From assembly GCA_964059195.1 (NCBI GenBank), contig CAXKWD010000006.1:8672530-8736529 (forward strand): a stretch of DNA of 64,000 nucleotides, in the 5' to 3' direction. The notes below the pieces were generated by a model. It had not been told where the DNA came from. It saw nothing but the letters and a program-made list of their open reading frames with translations, and did no database searches. This DNA comes from Ectobius pallidus (Eukaryota; Arthropoda; Insecta; Blattodea; Ectobiidae). Below are positions 12,228-23,170 of this stretch, in pieces; positions within the stretch are counted from its first letter, which is position 1, and each line of letters opens with the position of its first letter. A program made the position numbers and the translations under genes.

Positions 12228-12287
12228 TGAAATAATAATAATAATAATGACGATGATGATGACGACAACGATGACGATGATGATGCA
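12228..12287 (+). repeat. AAT/GAT/GAC microsatellite
   Basis: Degenerate trinucleotide tract (AATAAT, GATGAT, GACGAC). Its antisense reading creates the serine- and histidine-rich ORFs on the minus strand here, which are not genes. Confidence 0.85.
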
Positions 12288-12302
12288 AGCCTGTAAATAT
12301 AA

Positions 12303-12889
12303 GGGAGCATTCACACCGAAGTAGCATAGCAAGCGAGTTGCAATAGTTGGATGCAGATTGTGCGCTACTCATTTTAAATCCCAAATAAACAAGTTCAAGT
12401 CTTCACACCGAAGTAGCATGGCAATAATGAATCTCACAGAGTGCGACATTCATTTCTTCAGATAGATCTGGACTTATTTCATGCGACGCTACTTGGGGTG
12501 ATGCATGCGTACAGTTGCCTTTTCAACTGTTTTCTAATTGTTAAGGAAATTGAACACATATTCGCTTGTGTAGCAGTAGATTATGGCAAAGATGTAATGA
12601 AAACTGCTGGAAAGAGAGCTACAATTTGTACATGCGTAGGCTATACGATATGGCAATCGAAACTAGTAGGAAAAAAGCCTGGATTAAAATTGCTGAAACT
12701 ATATCCTCTTTAGGTAAATTACATTATTTTAAATGGGTTTCTCAATAGTGCAAGTGAAAATGTATAATTTACGTTAAACTGCAGATTGCATTCGCTACTT
12801 CGGTATGAATGCAAAACTGCAACTCGATGTGCAGCCTGCATCCAGGTAGTATGATTCGCATGCTATGCTACTTCGGTGTGAATGCTCAC
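12303..12889. mobile_element. TIR element with TAA target duplication (PIF/Harbinger-like)
   Basis: TIRs share GAGCATTCACACCGAAGTAG (left from 12305, right complement ending 12887), flanked by TAA at 12300-12302 and 12890-12892. A three-base TAA duplication fits PIF/Harbinger. A further copy of the cacaccgaagtagcat motif sits inside at about 12405. Internal short ORFs contain KKAWIKIAETI, which could be a remnant of a Myb/MADF DNA-binding domain, but this is weak. Non-autonomous. Confidence 0.6.
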
Positions 12890-12987
12890 TAAGATATATA
12901 TTTATATATTTATTTGTTTCTCTGTTCAACTTTGTTAGTTATAATCAGCCATTCTCTTATAGCTTGAATTTATTTTTTCACTTTTAG

Positions 12988-13099
12988 GTGGACGAATATG
13001 GTACCCAGCAGCCAATTGCTTTGCTGAAACTTTTATTTGAATTAGGTGGAATGTATGATCGTGGCAAAGACCTCAATTGGAAGAAGATCAAAGACATGG
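12988..13099 (+). CDS. DNAH10: DNAH10 exon 4: AAA3 after Walker B
   Basis: Encodes VDEYGTQQPIALLK and the following helix ending KIKDMG. Acceptor is cttttag ending at 12987; donor GTAAGT begins at 13100. The last base is the first of a glycine codon completed by GA of exon 5 (phase 1). The intron upstream (4.3 kb) contains a mariner-like element, a LINE 3' end, an LTR-like copy and a harbinger-like element. Confidence 0.95.
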
Positions 13100-13645
13100 G
13101 TAAGTATCTTTATTTAACCAATTGTTCACTTCAATTTCAGTAAAAACATTGTCACTAAGCTTCTATTGCAAGCCTGTAAGTGATCACTGTCAAAGTTTAA
13201 AACATGTCACAAGTGCACACGTACTTAAAAGCTCATACTTTGCTTATTTCCATAATCTTTCTTCTAACTTTTCCTCAGTTCTGTTAAACCACATTTCCCA
13301 TCAGAACGCTACTATAAACATTATAGTTTATTTATTTATTTAATATACAGTTTTATGAACCCTTTTTTACCCGAGGGTACATTAGGGTTATAGTTTTAAC
13401 AAATTTAATTTGTAATTTACATATTTATCTTTCTCTATTTGGCTATGATATAACATTCCGTTCTATAACTAGCATTACACCCAATCACCCGTAACTTCAA
13501 ACTGTAATCGATTATGTACTTAAGAAAGAAAATAATAAAATTGTCTAAAACAGCATTTTCTTAGAAGTATATGAAATAATGGTTTAGTGTAAAGAAGTTT
13601 ACAATAAGTGAGGTAGTTGGCCACCCCTGATATGTAACTCACATA

Positions 13646-14416
13646 CAGTCGGTCAAATAAAAAACGTCGGGACTCGTATGCTGTTAAAATTAAAGTTTTG
13701 ATGCATTAGTTCACAAGTTTCCTATAAAAAACACAAAATACAGGTCATTTTCGGAACATATGAGGCCATGTGGTAGGAGGGAAAATATGAACAAGGAGGG
13801 AAAAAATGAAAATCGCGGAAAGCGCAACACACGATATTCAACTTAATGCATTGTCATAATTCATTTTGCTTTGTGTCATCGCCACATACAAATGCTAACG
13901 TGAGAGAAAGTGTAGTTTGGGCTGTAATTGACCTGCATTTTTCGGTCTCTGAAGCAGCGAGAAGGTTCCATATTTATGAAAGAGCAACTCAGAGGAGGGA
14001 ACTTGACTATAATGCGACCGGAAGTTTTCATAGCAAACGTTGATCTGGCCGGACGCGTATTTCGATGCTAGGATTGGTTGCAGAAGTTGAGCGTAAGTTA
14101 TTGATTTTGCACTAGAAGTACCGGTATTATAAAATAAAATCTTAAAAAAATGCTCCTTGAATAAACATATTCCTCGCGAATCTATTAATTATTAATATTA
14201 TAAAAATTTGCAACCAAGAATATGGCGGATTTGAGGCATATAGCACAGCCTTCTATACATGTTTGTTTTGGAACAAAACTGACTAAATAATCAAGAAAAT
14301 ACATGGATAGACAAGAGGCGTGTGTGAACCTAACCTTAAGTCTTCCTGTACATGCGCATATGCTCGTTCGTGATACTTAATCAAATACCGCCCGACGTTT
14401 TTTATTTGACCGACTG
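13646..14416 (+). mobile_element. CAGTCGG-TIR element, copy 1 (Tc1/mariner-like)
   Basis: Complementary termini starting CAGTCGGTCAAATAAAAAAC, with TA at 13644-13645 and 14417-14418. ORF 13846-14043 includes VRESVVWAVIDLHFSVSEAARRFHI, which resembles a transposase helix-turn-helix. Copies 2 and 3 lie at 15768-16719 and 23846-24530 in the opposite orientation. TA target and CAGT ends fit the IS630/Tc1/mariner group. Confidence 0.7.
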
Positions 14417-14640
14417 TACATAGAACTAGTTCCTATTAAATTGTATTTTTGTACTATTACGTTTATGTCAGTAATACAAGGGAAGTATGCTACCTTCCAT
14501 TTCACAACTTTACAAAACTTTCACAGAATGTACTAAATGATAGGAATATTATGTCTCACAGTCGCCAGTTCTCCTTAATTATACATTATAGTTTAGCTTA
14601 GAGTATCTAAACAGTATTAATTGGTTTTGACTTTGTACAG

Positions 14641-14855
14641 GATTCTTCGCAGCTATGGGCAAAGCTGGTGGAGGTAGGAACGAAGTGGATCCTCGCTTTG
14701 TATCCATGTTCTCGGTATTCAACTTGACATTCCCGTCTGATGAGACGGTGAAACACATCTACAGGTCGATTCTTGCCGGCCATGTTAGCGTCTTCACAGA
14801 CGACATTCAGAATGCAGTGCCTGAGATCATCGACATGACACTCTCTTTATTCAAG
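14641..14855 (+). CDS. DNAH10: DNAH10 exon 5: AAA3 core, GGGRNEVDPRF
   Basis: Carries FFAAMGKAGGGRNEVDPRF followed by FSVFNLTFPS. Most axonemal heavy chains have a PPGGGR-type loop here; the KAGGGRNEVDPRF version is what I associate with DNAH10, and it is the main reason for the paralogue call. Acceptor tgtacag ends at 14640; donor GTATGA at 14856. Two phase bases complete the glycine from exon 4, then 71 codons. Confidence 0.95.
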
Positions 14856-15427
14856 GTATGATCAGATTGTGGTCAACACCTATTTTATTCTTTATCATAC
14901 ATTATATTTCATCGCCTGAAAACTTAGTTCTATTACAATCCACCATGTTTTTATAGGATATTAATATTGAAGCTTAGTGATTAAAAGGAATAATAGGCCG
15001 CTATAAAACATGCCATACAATCTTTGTTTCTATTTCTTTTTCTTCTTTTTAATTTAATATATATCCATCCTCTTTGACATCGTACATATTATGATTTTAA
15101 GAATTATTTGTCAAACTGTGTTTTTTTTAATGAATCAAAATTAAACACAAAACAAATGTGTATCCCTTGTTAATACAAAACCTTTATCCCCCTTTTTGAT
15201 GCAATAATTTCCCCTTTTTTTATCCTTTTTAGAAGAAAATATTTCCCTTTGAAACAGTAAGATATTACTCTTTATTGAAATGAAATGAAATGAAATGATT
15301 AGCCTAAATGTCCCGTTAAGGGCAATGGCCTCCTCGAAGAGGGTAAGCTCGAATACACCTACATTGTAGCCTAACAACTGTTAATAGAGCATTTGCTTAT
15401 TAATCTTACCTTATCTTACATTTCCAG

Positions 15428-15616
15428 ATACTGATCACAGAACTTCCTCCAACACCTTCCAAGTTCCATTACATTTTTAACCTGAGGGACCTGTCTCGAA
15501 TATGTGCCGGCATGCTTCTCACATCTGAAGTGTACGTGAACTCGGTACAGCTGTTTGTAAGAGTGTGGAGGAATGAGTTCACCAGAGTTATTTGTGACAG
15601 ACTTATTAGTGTAGAG
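15428..15616 (+). CDS. DNAH10: DNAH10 exon 6: AAA3 C-terminal part
   Basis: Sixty-three codons with PPTPSKFHYIFNLRDLSR, the conserved sensor/arginine-containing segment of AAA3, and RVWRNEFTRVICDRL, the following helix. Acceptor tttccag ends at 15427; donor GTAATC at 15617. The next intron (3.75 kb) carries a CAGTCGG-TIR element, a mariner relic, a lysine-rich ORF element and a Penelope fragment. Confidence 0.95.
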
Positions 15617-15767
15617 GTAATCATCACTATATATGCATGCATATGCACAATCTAACAATATAATAGAAACGTAAATTTCGAAACATCTATATGTGGCTAA
15701 TAATGTGCTTCAGCCTTCTATTCCAGATGTAGGGGACTGTTGTGCTATAAATATGTTGGAGGATGTA

Positions 15768-16719
15768 CAGTCGGTCAAATAAAAAACATCGGGCGTTATT
15801 TGATTAAGTACCACGAACGAGCATATGCGCATGTACAGGAAGACTTAAGGTTAGGTTCACACCTGCCTCTTGCCTGTCCATGTATTTTCGTGATTATTTA
15901 GTCAGTTTTGTTCCAAAACAAACATGTATAGGAGGCTGTGGCTATATGCCTCACGTCTGCCATATTCTTGCATGGAAGTTCTTATAATAATAATGAATAA
16001 ATTTGCGAGGAATATGTTTATTCAAGGAGCATTTTTTAAAGATTTCATTTTATAATACCGGTACTAGTAGTGCAAAATCAATAACTTACGTTCAACTTCT
16101 GCAACCAATCTAGCATCGAAATACGCGACCGGCCAGATCCACGATTCCTATGATAACTTCCGGTCGCATTATAGTGAAGTACCCACCTCTGAGCCGCTCT
16201 TTAAGAAATATGGAACCTTCTCGCTGCTTCAGAGGCCGAAAAATGCAGGTCAATTACAGCCCTAACTACACTTTCTCTCAAGCTAGCATTTGTATGTGGC
16301 GCGATGACACAAAGCAAAATGAATTATGACAATACATTAATCAAATCAAATCAAATCAAATCAAATCTTTATTCACCTTTAAATACAATATATTTGTACA
16401 ATAGGCTTCGTCAGTTTTTGGATAGTTTTATATAATAACAAAAAAGCTAAGAATACAAATTTATATCCATAATATTTTCTGGTATATTACTCTCTAAAAA
16501 TTCTTCTACGGAGTATATCGCTTAAGTTTAATATCGTGTGATGCGCTTTCCGCGTTGTTCATTTTTTCCCTCGTTCATTTTTTCACTCCTGTCGCATGGC
16601 CTCATGTGTTCGGAGAATGACCTGTATATTAAGTTTTTTATAGGAAACTTGTAAACTAATGCGTTAAAACTTAAATTTTAACTGCATACGAGTAGCGACG
16701 TTTTTTATTTGACCGACTG
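15768..16719 (-). mobile_element. CAGTCGG-TIR element, copy 2, with nested LINE tail
   Basis: Same TIRs as copy 1 in reverse orientation, TA at 15766-15767 and 16720-16721. Interrupted at about 16344-16525 by a LINE 3' end that starts with ATCAA/TCAAA repeats; removing it restores alignment with copies 1 and 3. Confidence 0.72.
16344..16525 (-). mobile_element. Nested LINE 3' end, (TCAAA)n tail
   Basis: About 180 bp nearly identical to 23176-23350: five aatca units, then tctttattcacctttaaata and on. It is the 3' terminus of the Jockey-type LINE whose coding region is preserved at 23272-23730. 5' truncated soon after the stop codon region. Confidence 0.75.
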
Positions 16720-16721
16720 TA

Positions 16722-17290
16722 CAAGGGTTGTCTCAAAAGTAAATTACACTATTTTTTTTCATCTGTGTGGTAGGCGGGAAAAGTCTGAGAGTAGCAGGGA
16801 ATTTGCATCTGGGTGTAGTGGCAGCACTGTAAAATTCCTATGTGTGTGCATCCATTGGTCCAGCAGTTAGGCTCCAATCACTATGGAGACGCCGCTTGCT
16901 TCTACCGCCGATTGCGAAGTTTGTGATGTTATTCGTTTTTGACAGCAGAAAATAAAAACGTGACTGAAATTCATTGTGAGTTATGTAGTGTTTATGGTGA
17001 ATACGTTATGTCAAGTTGGGAAAGGAAGTCATCAAGCGTTAGGTGCTGATCCGTTTCATTGACCTTTCGGACATCTTCAACAACAGTCGGGGCGTGGGAA
17101 GTCGAAGGGTGGCTGCTTCATTGTTCATCATGTAATGTTGTTCTCTCTTCGATGAATGATTGGCGCCAACAAGAAACCATTGGCCTTGACATAACGTCTT
17201 CACCATAAACACTATACAACTTGCACTGAATTTCAACTTCTTATTGCTGAGGCTGTCAAGTGATTTTATGAAGACATTTGGTGCATAAAA
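16722..17290. mobile_element. Mariner-like 5' ends, inverted relics
   Basis: Left part (+, 16725-17030) starts with a GTCTCAAAAGTAA end and encodes a frameshifted mariner N-terminus (TADCEV, then VIRF and AEN after the shift). The adjacent block 17041-17260 encodes on the minus strand the next part of the same transposase (YGEDVMS, then PSTSHAPTVVEDVRK in another frame). The two are head-to-head, so either an inversion or two insertions. Confidence 0.6.
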
Positions 17291-17459
17291 CAATGGACAT
17301 AGGCCTACCATAAGTGAACAATATAAGTTATAATTTTATTGAGAATTTTATGAATACTTTACAACACTAAAAAGAACACTGAAGATAGAATTTTAACGTT
17401 GGATCTCTTTTAAGCTATGCGCTATATTTACTAAGCAACTTTAAGTAATATGAGGGAAT

Positions 17460-18205
17460 ACGGTGGACACTTATAAATTTGCTGTAAAATTCTTTGCCTT
17501 TAATTTCTTTAACCTCCCCAGGAAAATATTCTCCTTCATATTTTATAATAGGGCTATCGAGCAGTACTCCCAAGGTGTGAAGTCATTCTCTTACTTTCCC
17601 TCCCTTCCTGACCTCCAAAGCATATCGATGGGTCGGTTCAACTTTGGAGGTCATGAAGGGAAGGGAAGCAGGGGAATGACTTCACACCTTGGGAGTACTG
17701 CTCGACAGGCCTGTTTTATAATAACATATAACCCTTTTTCTATATTTCCTTCCTGTGCAAGATTGCTGACTCTTTTCTTTCCAGTATCTTCTGCCTGTTT
17801 TCCTGCCTTCTTTACCATTTTCTGTACGCCTGCTGATCTAAGTTCTTCGTCTTCTTCTCTCTCCCTTTCATCACTTTGGTCATCACCACACAATGACATC
17901 TCTTCGTCTGAAGGCTCGGTTTCACTTGATGAGGTCTTTGCTTTTCTATTTTTTGTTATTTTTTCTATGATTTGCTTCTGCATTTCACATTCTTTTCGCT
18001 TCTTCTTTTGCTTTCTCTTCATCCTGCTTTTTCTTATCTTTCTTTTCATAATATTCTTGTAGGCCTTTGATGTTACAACATATGGCATTTTTTCTCGCCT
18101 TGCTCCTTTTCTGTTCAATGTAACCATTTCTTGCCAGACCAGTAATCTTTTGAAAGCTGAAGGTATATTCAAACTATGGGAGCATAAAAAATAGAATTGT
18201 CAATG
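17460..18205 (-). mobile_element. Unclassified TIR element with lysine-rich ORF
   Basis: Minus-strand ORF 17651-18172 (173 aa) begins near REKMPYVVTSKAYKN, has a strongly basic KRKIRKSRMKRKQKKKRKE segment and an acidic SSSETEPSDEEM stretch. I do not recognise the family. Short matching ends CGGTGGACA flank it (17461 and 18203). A 75-80 bp hairpin (17541-17620 with 17642-17722) forms the left part. Possibly an N-terminal fragment of an unplaced transposon protein. Confidence 0.45.
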
Positions 18206-18214
18206 TCCACCGCT

Positions 18215-18475
18215 ACGGGTGAGCCTTCACACCCTGGCAGTCTGGTTTCGATTCCATGCCGGTTGGAGACTTTTCAGAAACGAGAAATCTGTTTCCTGGG
18301 TGATGTATGTTATTTTTAGGGTTAAGGACCCTCCTGGCTACCTCATTCCCACCCTCAATCATGTTTTCGGAATGTCCCACCTGAACAGAAATGAAATACA
18401 GTTATGCCAGCCCTGGGGGAAGCCCCAACACCCTGCCAGAGGTTACTGGCTGCATTGGATAAAGCATTAATAAAA
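18215..18475 (+). mobile_element. tRNA-derived SINE-like sequence
   Basis: B-box-like GGTTTCGATTCCATG at about 18245, preceded by a degenerate A box (GGGTGAGCCTTCACACC). The 3' body has no ORF. Related SINE families occur elsewhere in the window. No target duplication was found. Confidence 0.45.
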
Positions 18476-18576
18476 AATAAATAAACTAAAAAAAGAAGAC
18501 AGTGAAACAAAAAATCTTTCTCAAGCTGCAAATCTAGGAAAGCAATAATTATTTGTGTGTATGCTCTAGCTAACTG

Positions 18577-19110
18577 TTGAGAAGTCAAGTCGTGAGTAAC
18601 ATACTAATTAAATTGGCTCCTTCTAACCAATATAGCATTAGAAATCTACTAAAATCAGAACAAAGGGACAAAATTCCTCCCAACAAGAATTCGGGCATCT
18701 ACGAAATAAAATGCAAGGACTGTGACAAATCATATATTGGCAAAACAAAAAGAAATTTAACTGTCAGGCACAAAGAGCATTTAAGAAATATTAGGTACAA
18801 GCAATTAGATAAATCAGCGGTGGCCCACCATTACTGGACTGAAAAACATGAATTTGACGACATAAGATTATTAAAATGTGTAAATAAACCGGTGGACCTG
18901 AGTGTATGGGAAAGAATTTATATCCAAAGGAACAAGAACAATTTCGTTAATTTTGACATACCAAATGAAAACGACTTGATCGCAAGATGGATCCTTCCTA
19001 CAGAGCCATCTACCAGCAATCCAGTGAAACCGGCAGTGTCCATCTGATGATGCAAGCTATAGCTTGTGAAACGCGTTATGGGTAATTATCTACTTAATAA
19101 GTGAAGTTGA
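18577..19110 (+). mobile_element. Penelope-like element fragment: GIY-YIG domain plus hammerhead-like core
   Basis: ORF 18577-19047 encodes the C-terminal GIY-YIG endonuclease of a Penelope-like element: GIYEIKCKDCDKSYIGKTKR with the CxxC linker, HKEHLRN and the WERIYIQRN helix. The reverse transcriptase part is missing. A hammerhead-like core (CTGATGA, stem GCAAGC/GCTTGT, GAAA) starts 3 bp before the stop codon at 19044-19072. Confidence 0.85.
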
Positions 19111-19367
19111 GTGATAAAAATAAGTGTGTTGTTTTAATTTAACCACTTCACTGTGTATTCCCGCAAGAATTATCGTATACTAATTGTATTTACCCACTCT
19201 CTATTTAAATGTAAGTGCACAACAATTTTTAAGTAACTAATTAAATTTTACATTAATGATTTGAGATCATTGTTTTGAAGACCAAGTAGGACCCCCCTAT
19301 AAGAGTACTTGTCAGTGTGTGCCTCTGTGTTCTTTGTGTGAGCTTATAAGGACTTTTCTTTTTAAAG

Positions 19368-19550
19368 GACCAAACACTTATGAGGGAACACATTGTCAAT
19401 AACCTGAAAAAGAATTTCCTTCAAGACCTGGACTACATAATGCGAGATCCACTTCTGTTTGGAGATTACAGGAATGCCATTAATGAAGGTGAACCTAGAA
19501 TCTATGAGGATTTATTGGATTACGATGCTATTTACTACCTCTTCCAGGAG
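19368..19550 (+). CDS. DNAH10: DNAH10 exon 7: linker into AAA4
   Basis: Sixty-one codons, with RDPLLFGDY and EPRIYEDLLDY, the family-typical segment before the AAA4 P-loop. Acceptor tttaaag ends at 19367; donor GTAAGG at 19551. It is separated from exon 8 by the shortest intron of the window, 85 bp. The acceptor lies about 300 bp downstream of a Penelope fragment. Confidence 0.95.
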
Positions 19551-19635
19551 GTAAGGCAATCAAATTTCATTATTTCCCAACAAAAAGATACAAAATCTCA
19601 CAAAAGAAATAAAATAATTATATACAATGTTTCAG

Positions 19636-19813
19636 ATTTTGGAAGAATACAACGAGCATCATCAGAAACTACAGTTAGTTTTGTTTGACGATGCCCTGGA
19701 GCATTTGACGAGATTGCATCGGGTCTTCAGAATGCATAAAGGACATGTCATGATTGTCGGTGTCGGAGGCAGCGGAAAACAGTCTCTTGTGCGTCTTGCA
19801 GCCTTTGCAGCAG
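19636..19813 (+). CDS. DNAH10: DNAH10 exon 8: AAA4 Walker A
   Basis: Contains LVLFDDALEHLTRLHR, the strongly conserved lead-in, and the AAA4 P-loop GVGGSGKQS at 19759-19785 with intact lysine. Acceptor tttcag ends at 19635; donor GTGAGT at 19814. Ends in phase 1 (one base of a glycine codon). Confidence 0.96.
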
Positions 19814-20029
19814 GTGAGTGGTTTATTCAAGATATATTAGAGACTTTACTTGGTTTTATTTAATTTATTTACCATACTGTTGTTTTACACAATATAGAGT
19901 ATACACAATGACAAACTTGATACGATCAAAGAGAAAACTAAAATTTTTAGGTTTTCATCTAAATTGAAAATGGATTATTCTCTAAAAGTAAATTGTTTAA
20001 CATCTCTATCTCTATATATATAAAAGGCT

Positions 20030-20460
20030 TTGTCCTGACTGACTGACTGACTGACTGACTTAATGACAGAGAATCGACGTAGATCCTAAACTATAATAGA
20101 TAGAGACTTGGAATTTTGACAGTACCTTAGTTTCATAATGTAAGTGCTCACTAAGAAAGGATTTTGAAAAATTTTGATTTTAAATTCCAAAAATCAAATG
20201 TTTTTGAGGATACTTAATACCTTTTTACACAGAATTATCAAATCCAAATCAAATTCCATGTACAGTTCTCATGACGACAGTGTATTGTTGGCAGTGGTCA
20301 CAGGTAGCTTTGGAAATAAATGATATGGGACAAATTAGAGAAGCTATCAATATAATTCTTTGGTGTAAATAAATATTGAAGAATGAAATCCATTAAAATA
20401 ATGCACAATGCGATGCAGTCACATAACTTTCTCTGCCCTGGACATAGGCAATACCATATT
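20030..20460 (+). repeat. Dispersed repeat beginning with (ACTG)n
   Basis: Starts tatatataaaaggctttg followed by six CTGA units, a start style also seen at 29930 (GTCT units). No ORF. Family and end are undetermined. Confidence 0.4.
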
Positions 20461-20472
20461 CATAGCTGTAAG

Positions 20473-21346
20473 TGTCGGGGAAAGCTATAGGTTCTACTAG
20501 CATTTTGCTATGTGTCTAGTAAGAGTGTATATTCAAATGTTCCGCTCAATGTATTTCTCAATCTCAGCGCATTGATATTAGTTTGAGTCCGCCTGTTTCT
20601 GTGATTCCCCTCTGCCATAGGCAGGTGCAGCCTTAGCGGCAGCGTGACATCACGGTGTCATGTTAGAACACAGTTAGCTTCAGGCATCCACGCATGAGAG
20701 ACGTGCTGGATCGCTCTCTCGAGAATCGCGCCTATTTCAGACAATAGAACAGAGGTTTTCTATTAATTAGCGAATAAATACATAATACTTCCAGTTATAA
20801 GTATTATCGTGTGCTAGTAATTAATCTACACTAATTACAGTAGATTCATCATTATCGGCTTCTTAGTTTAGTCTAAAAGTTCGTGTATCAGTTCGGCAAC
20901 GTTGTGCAACCCAAGCGGGCACAATAGTTCGTCTATAAAGTGCATTATAGTCAAGATACCAGCGTTAAATCATAGTAGAAGTAATACAGCGAGCCTTACG
21001 ATCAGTTTCATATATAACTTATTGCTGGCATAATTAAGGAGAAATTATCGCCACGTGTTTCCAAGTTCGCGCCAAATCACATTCCATTGTGCAGTGCAAG
21101 TGCACATAGCTCAGATTCATTATATCTCTTGTTTCAGTGTCTATTCGTTTTACAAGTGCAATATTTACCTATATGTTGTGAGAATAAATGTCCATAGTTT
21201 ATTACATGAAAAGGTTTGTTTCCAATATTACATGCCGAGGATCCCTGTTCCAGCTACCTACAGTTCATTATCTCCTTGTGTAATCTTAATTGGTGTAAAT
21301 CACCTGGTCCTCCGAAAACCTATTAATTGTACCTGAGTTCCCTACA
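20473..21346 (+). mobile_element. Solo LTR, 874 bp, TSD GTAAG
   Basis: Begins TGTCGGGG and ends CCCTACA, flanked by GTAAG at 20468-20472 and 21347-21351. TG...CA ends plus a 5-bp duplication are the standard LTR-retrotransposon signature. An aataaa-type signal lies near 21183. No internal coding region remains, so it formed by LTR-LTR recombination. Gypsy or BEL superfamily cannot be decided from the LTR. Confidence 0.85.
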
Positions 21347-21409
21347 GTAAGGCTTTGTATTAGTTGAGAAATATGGAAGTTTATCATAGGCCCTAAGCAT
21401 GTAAAAGGA

Positions 21410-21655
21410 GACAAAATAGGATGGAACATTTATGTAAAAATGGTTCAAATATTTTCAAAATTACAGCCACTAGCGTGTAAAGATATATAGATATACGGTA
21501 TATAAATATTTTTAAAAAAAAGTTTGAACAGGCAGTGGTTTCTTATTAGGGAGGCATGAAACGTAAAGATATTAAAGAATTTTTTGAAAATCATGACATG
21601 GTATCAATTGCAATATGTATATATTTCTTCGAAATCTACCTAAAACAGCATTCAA
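21410..21655 (+). repeat. Dispersed repeat shared with 46170-46385
   Basis: Shares long runs with 46170-46385: caaaattacagcc, gcagtggtttc, catgaaacgtaaagata, aatcatgacatggtat and cttcgaaatctacctaaaa. No ORF; family unknown. It ends about 40 bp before the acceptor of DNAH10 exon 9. Confidence 0.6.
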
Positions 21656-21691
21656 ATTAATATCTTATATACAGTATTTTTATATTTGCAG

Positions 21692-21835
21692 GTTCTGAAG
21701 TATTTCAGATTGCATTAAGCAGAGGTTACAATGAAACCAGCTTTAAAGAGGATCTAAAGAAACTATACAACCTGATTGGGGTTGAGTGTAAGCCCACAGT
21801 GTTCCTCTTCACAGCTTCCAACGTTGCTGAAGAAG
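21692..21835 (+). CDS. DNAH10: DNAH10 exon 9: AAA4 Walker B region, Asp replaced by Ala
   Basis: Two phase bases, 47 codons, one phase base. Encodes the AAA4 Walker B strand as VFLFTASNVAEEG. The family normally has an aspartate right after FLFT; here the codon at 21814-21816 is GCT (Ala). Acceptor tttgcag ends at 21691; donor GTAGGT at 21836. The rest of the exon is typical, so this is either a real substitution at a nucleotide-handling site or a sequencing error. Confidence 0.94.
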
Positions 21836-22435
21836 GTAGGTTTTCTACAGAAGAATTATACCTCTTACAAATATTTCATATTAGCCATTGAAATTTCCTA
21901 ATATGTCATTCATTTTTTGTATTAAATCCAGAGTTTTTTTTTTCTGGGAGTATGCATCCCCTTAAAGATTAAATACCCCCTTAAAAGCTTCTATGAAGAG
22001 GGTAATGGAAAGTTGGTACCATGCTACGGCAAATGTCTCAATCGGAGCATGACTACATAGAGAAGTAGCTAGAAGGTGTACCTAAATGTTCCAAATAAAA
22101 CAGTTTTGATTTTCACTGTGGTTTTCATTTTATGCCCCATCGGAGGTTGAAAAAAAAATAGCCCTCGTATTTTAAGCAACGAAACTAGTATAAAGACAAA
22201 TATGTCTAAAAGAAGCTGTTCTGTAAAATTTAATGCTTATCACTGTTACCAAAAAATATCGTCCTTACCAATTAGGCTCATTAGCATTGCAGTAATGGAA
22301 ACCTTCTAATGGATTTGACTGATCATTACCAACTTACATTGTGCAACCAATACTTCTACCGTGCATACCATTAAAACAAATCAGATTCCTACTGTATTCC
22401 TGGAGTTAGGTTTCAAATGTAAGTCTTTCTCCTAG

Positions 22436-22565
22436 GTTTCCTGGAGCTGGTCAACAACATGCTGACGATTGGAATGGTTCCTGCTTTATTCACTGATGAT
22501 GAAAAGGAAGCCATCAGTGGAGCTATTCGAAACCAATCAAAGAATGCAGGATTTGGAGTAACAAA
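22436..22565 (+). CDS. DNAH10: DNAH10 exon 10: AAA4 middle
   Basis: Encodes FLELVNNMLTIGMVPALF and an acidic helix ending FGVTK. NNMLT-G-VPALF is a conserved stretch after AAA4 Walker B. Acceptor tcctag ends at 22435; donor GTATGT at 22566. Phase 2 at both ends, matching its neighbours. Confidence 0.94.
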
Positions 22566-23170
22566 GTATGTGCCTTTTTTTTTTTTTTTTAAGATAGATC
22601 AGTGAGCCATGTTGCTTTATGATATAGTGATTACTAGGGTTTGGATGTTAATGAAAAGTCATATTTTTATCCTGACATCCATTCTCGCCGCAAACACAAA
22701 TTAAACATGAATTGTACATTTGTTATCCTAATCAGACTGTTTTTATTTTGCATATGAAGTCATATTTTGGTCATTTTCATGGTCTTGGTCATATTTCGGT
22801 CATATTTGTAATTTTTACGTCATATTTCCGTTATAAAATCGGTAAAAGAGCACAATTATGCAGTCATTTATGTGCACTAAATTGTCGACTTACCTTTTTT
22901 TTTCAAAAAAAGAGCCATGAGTATTTTGGTTTTACTGTAACTGAAATGTGAAGGGACAGTAACAAGTAATAGCACAATTACCTCTTCCTCCTTGTAGGTA
23001 ACAACTTCCAATAGACAGGTTTTAAAAATATTTTCAGTTCACATTGCATTGGTATCTGGAAACATTAACATTTACAAATAAAACTGTAAAGTATCTGTAC
23101 AATTGTTAACAGTGATTATCTGATTGAATTAATGTGATGTTATAATTTAGTGTCATTATGGTATTACTTT

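Noticed and set aside
12023..12384. Minus-strand ORFs rich in serine or histidine/arginine
   Set aside because: Artefact of a GAT/GAC/AAT microsatellite at 12228-12287; two frames are open at once, with no domain.
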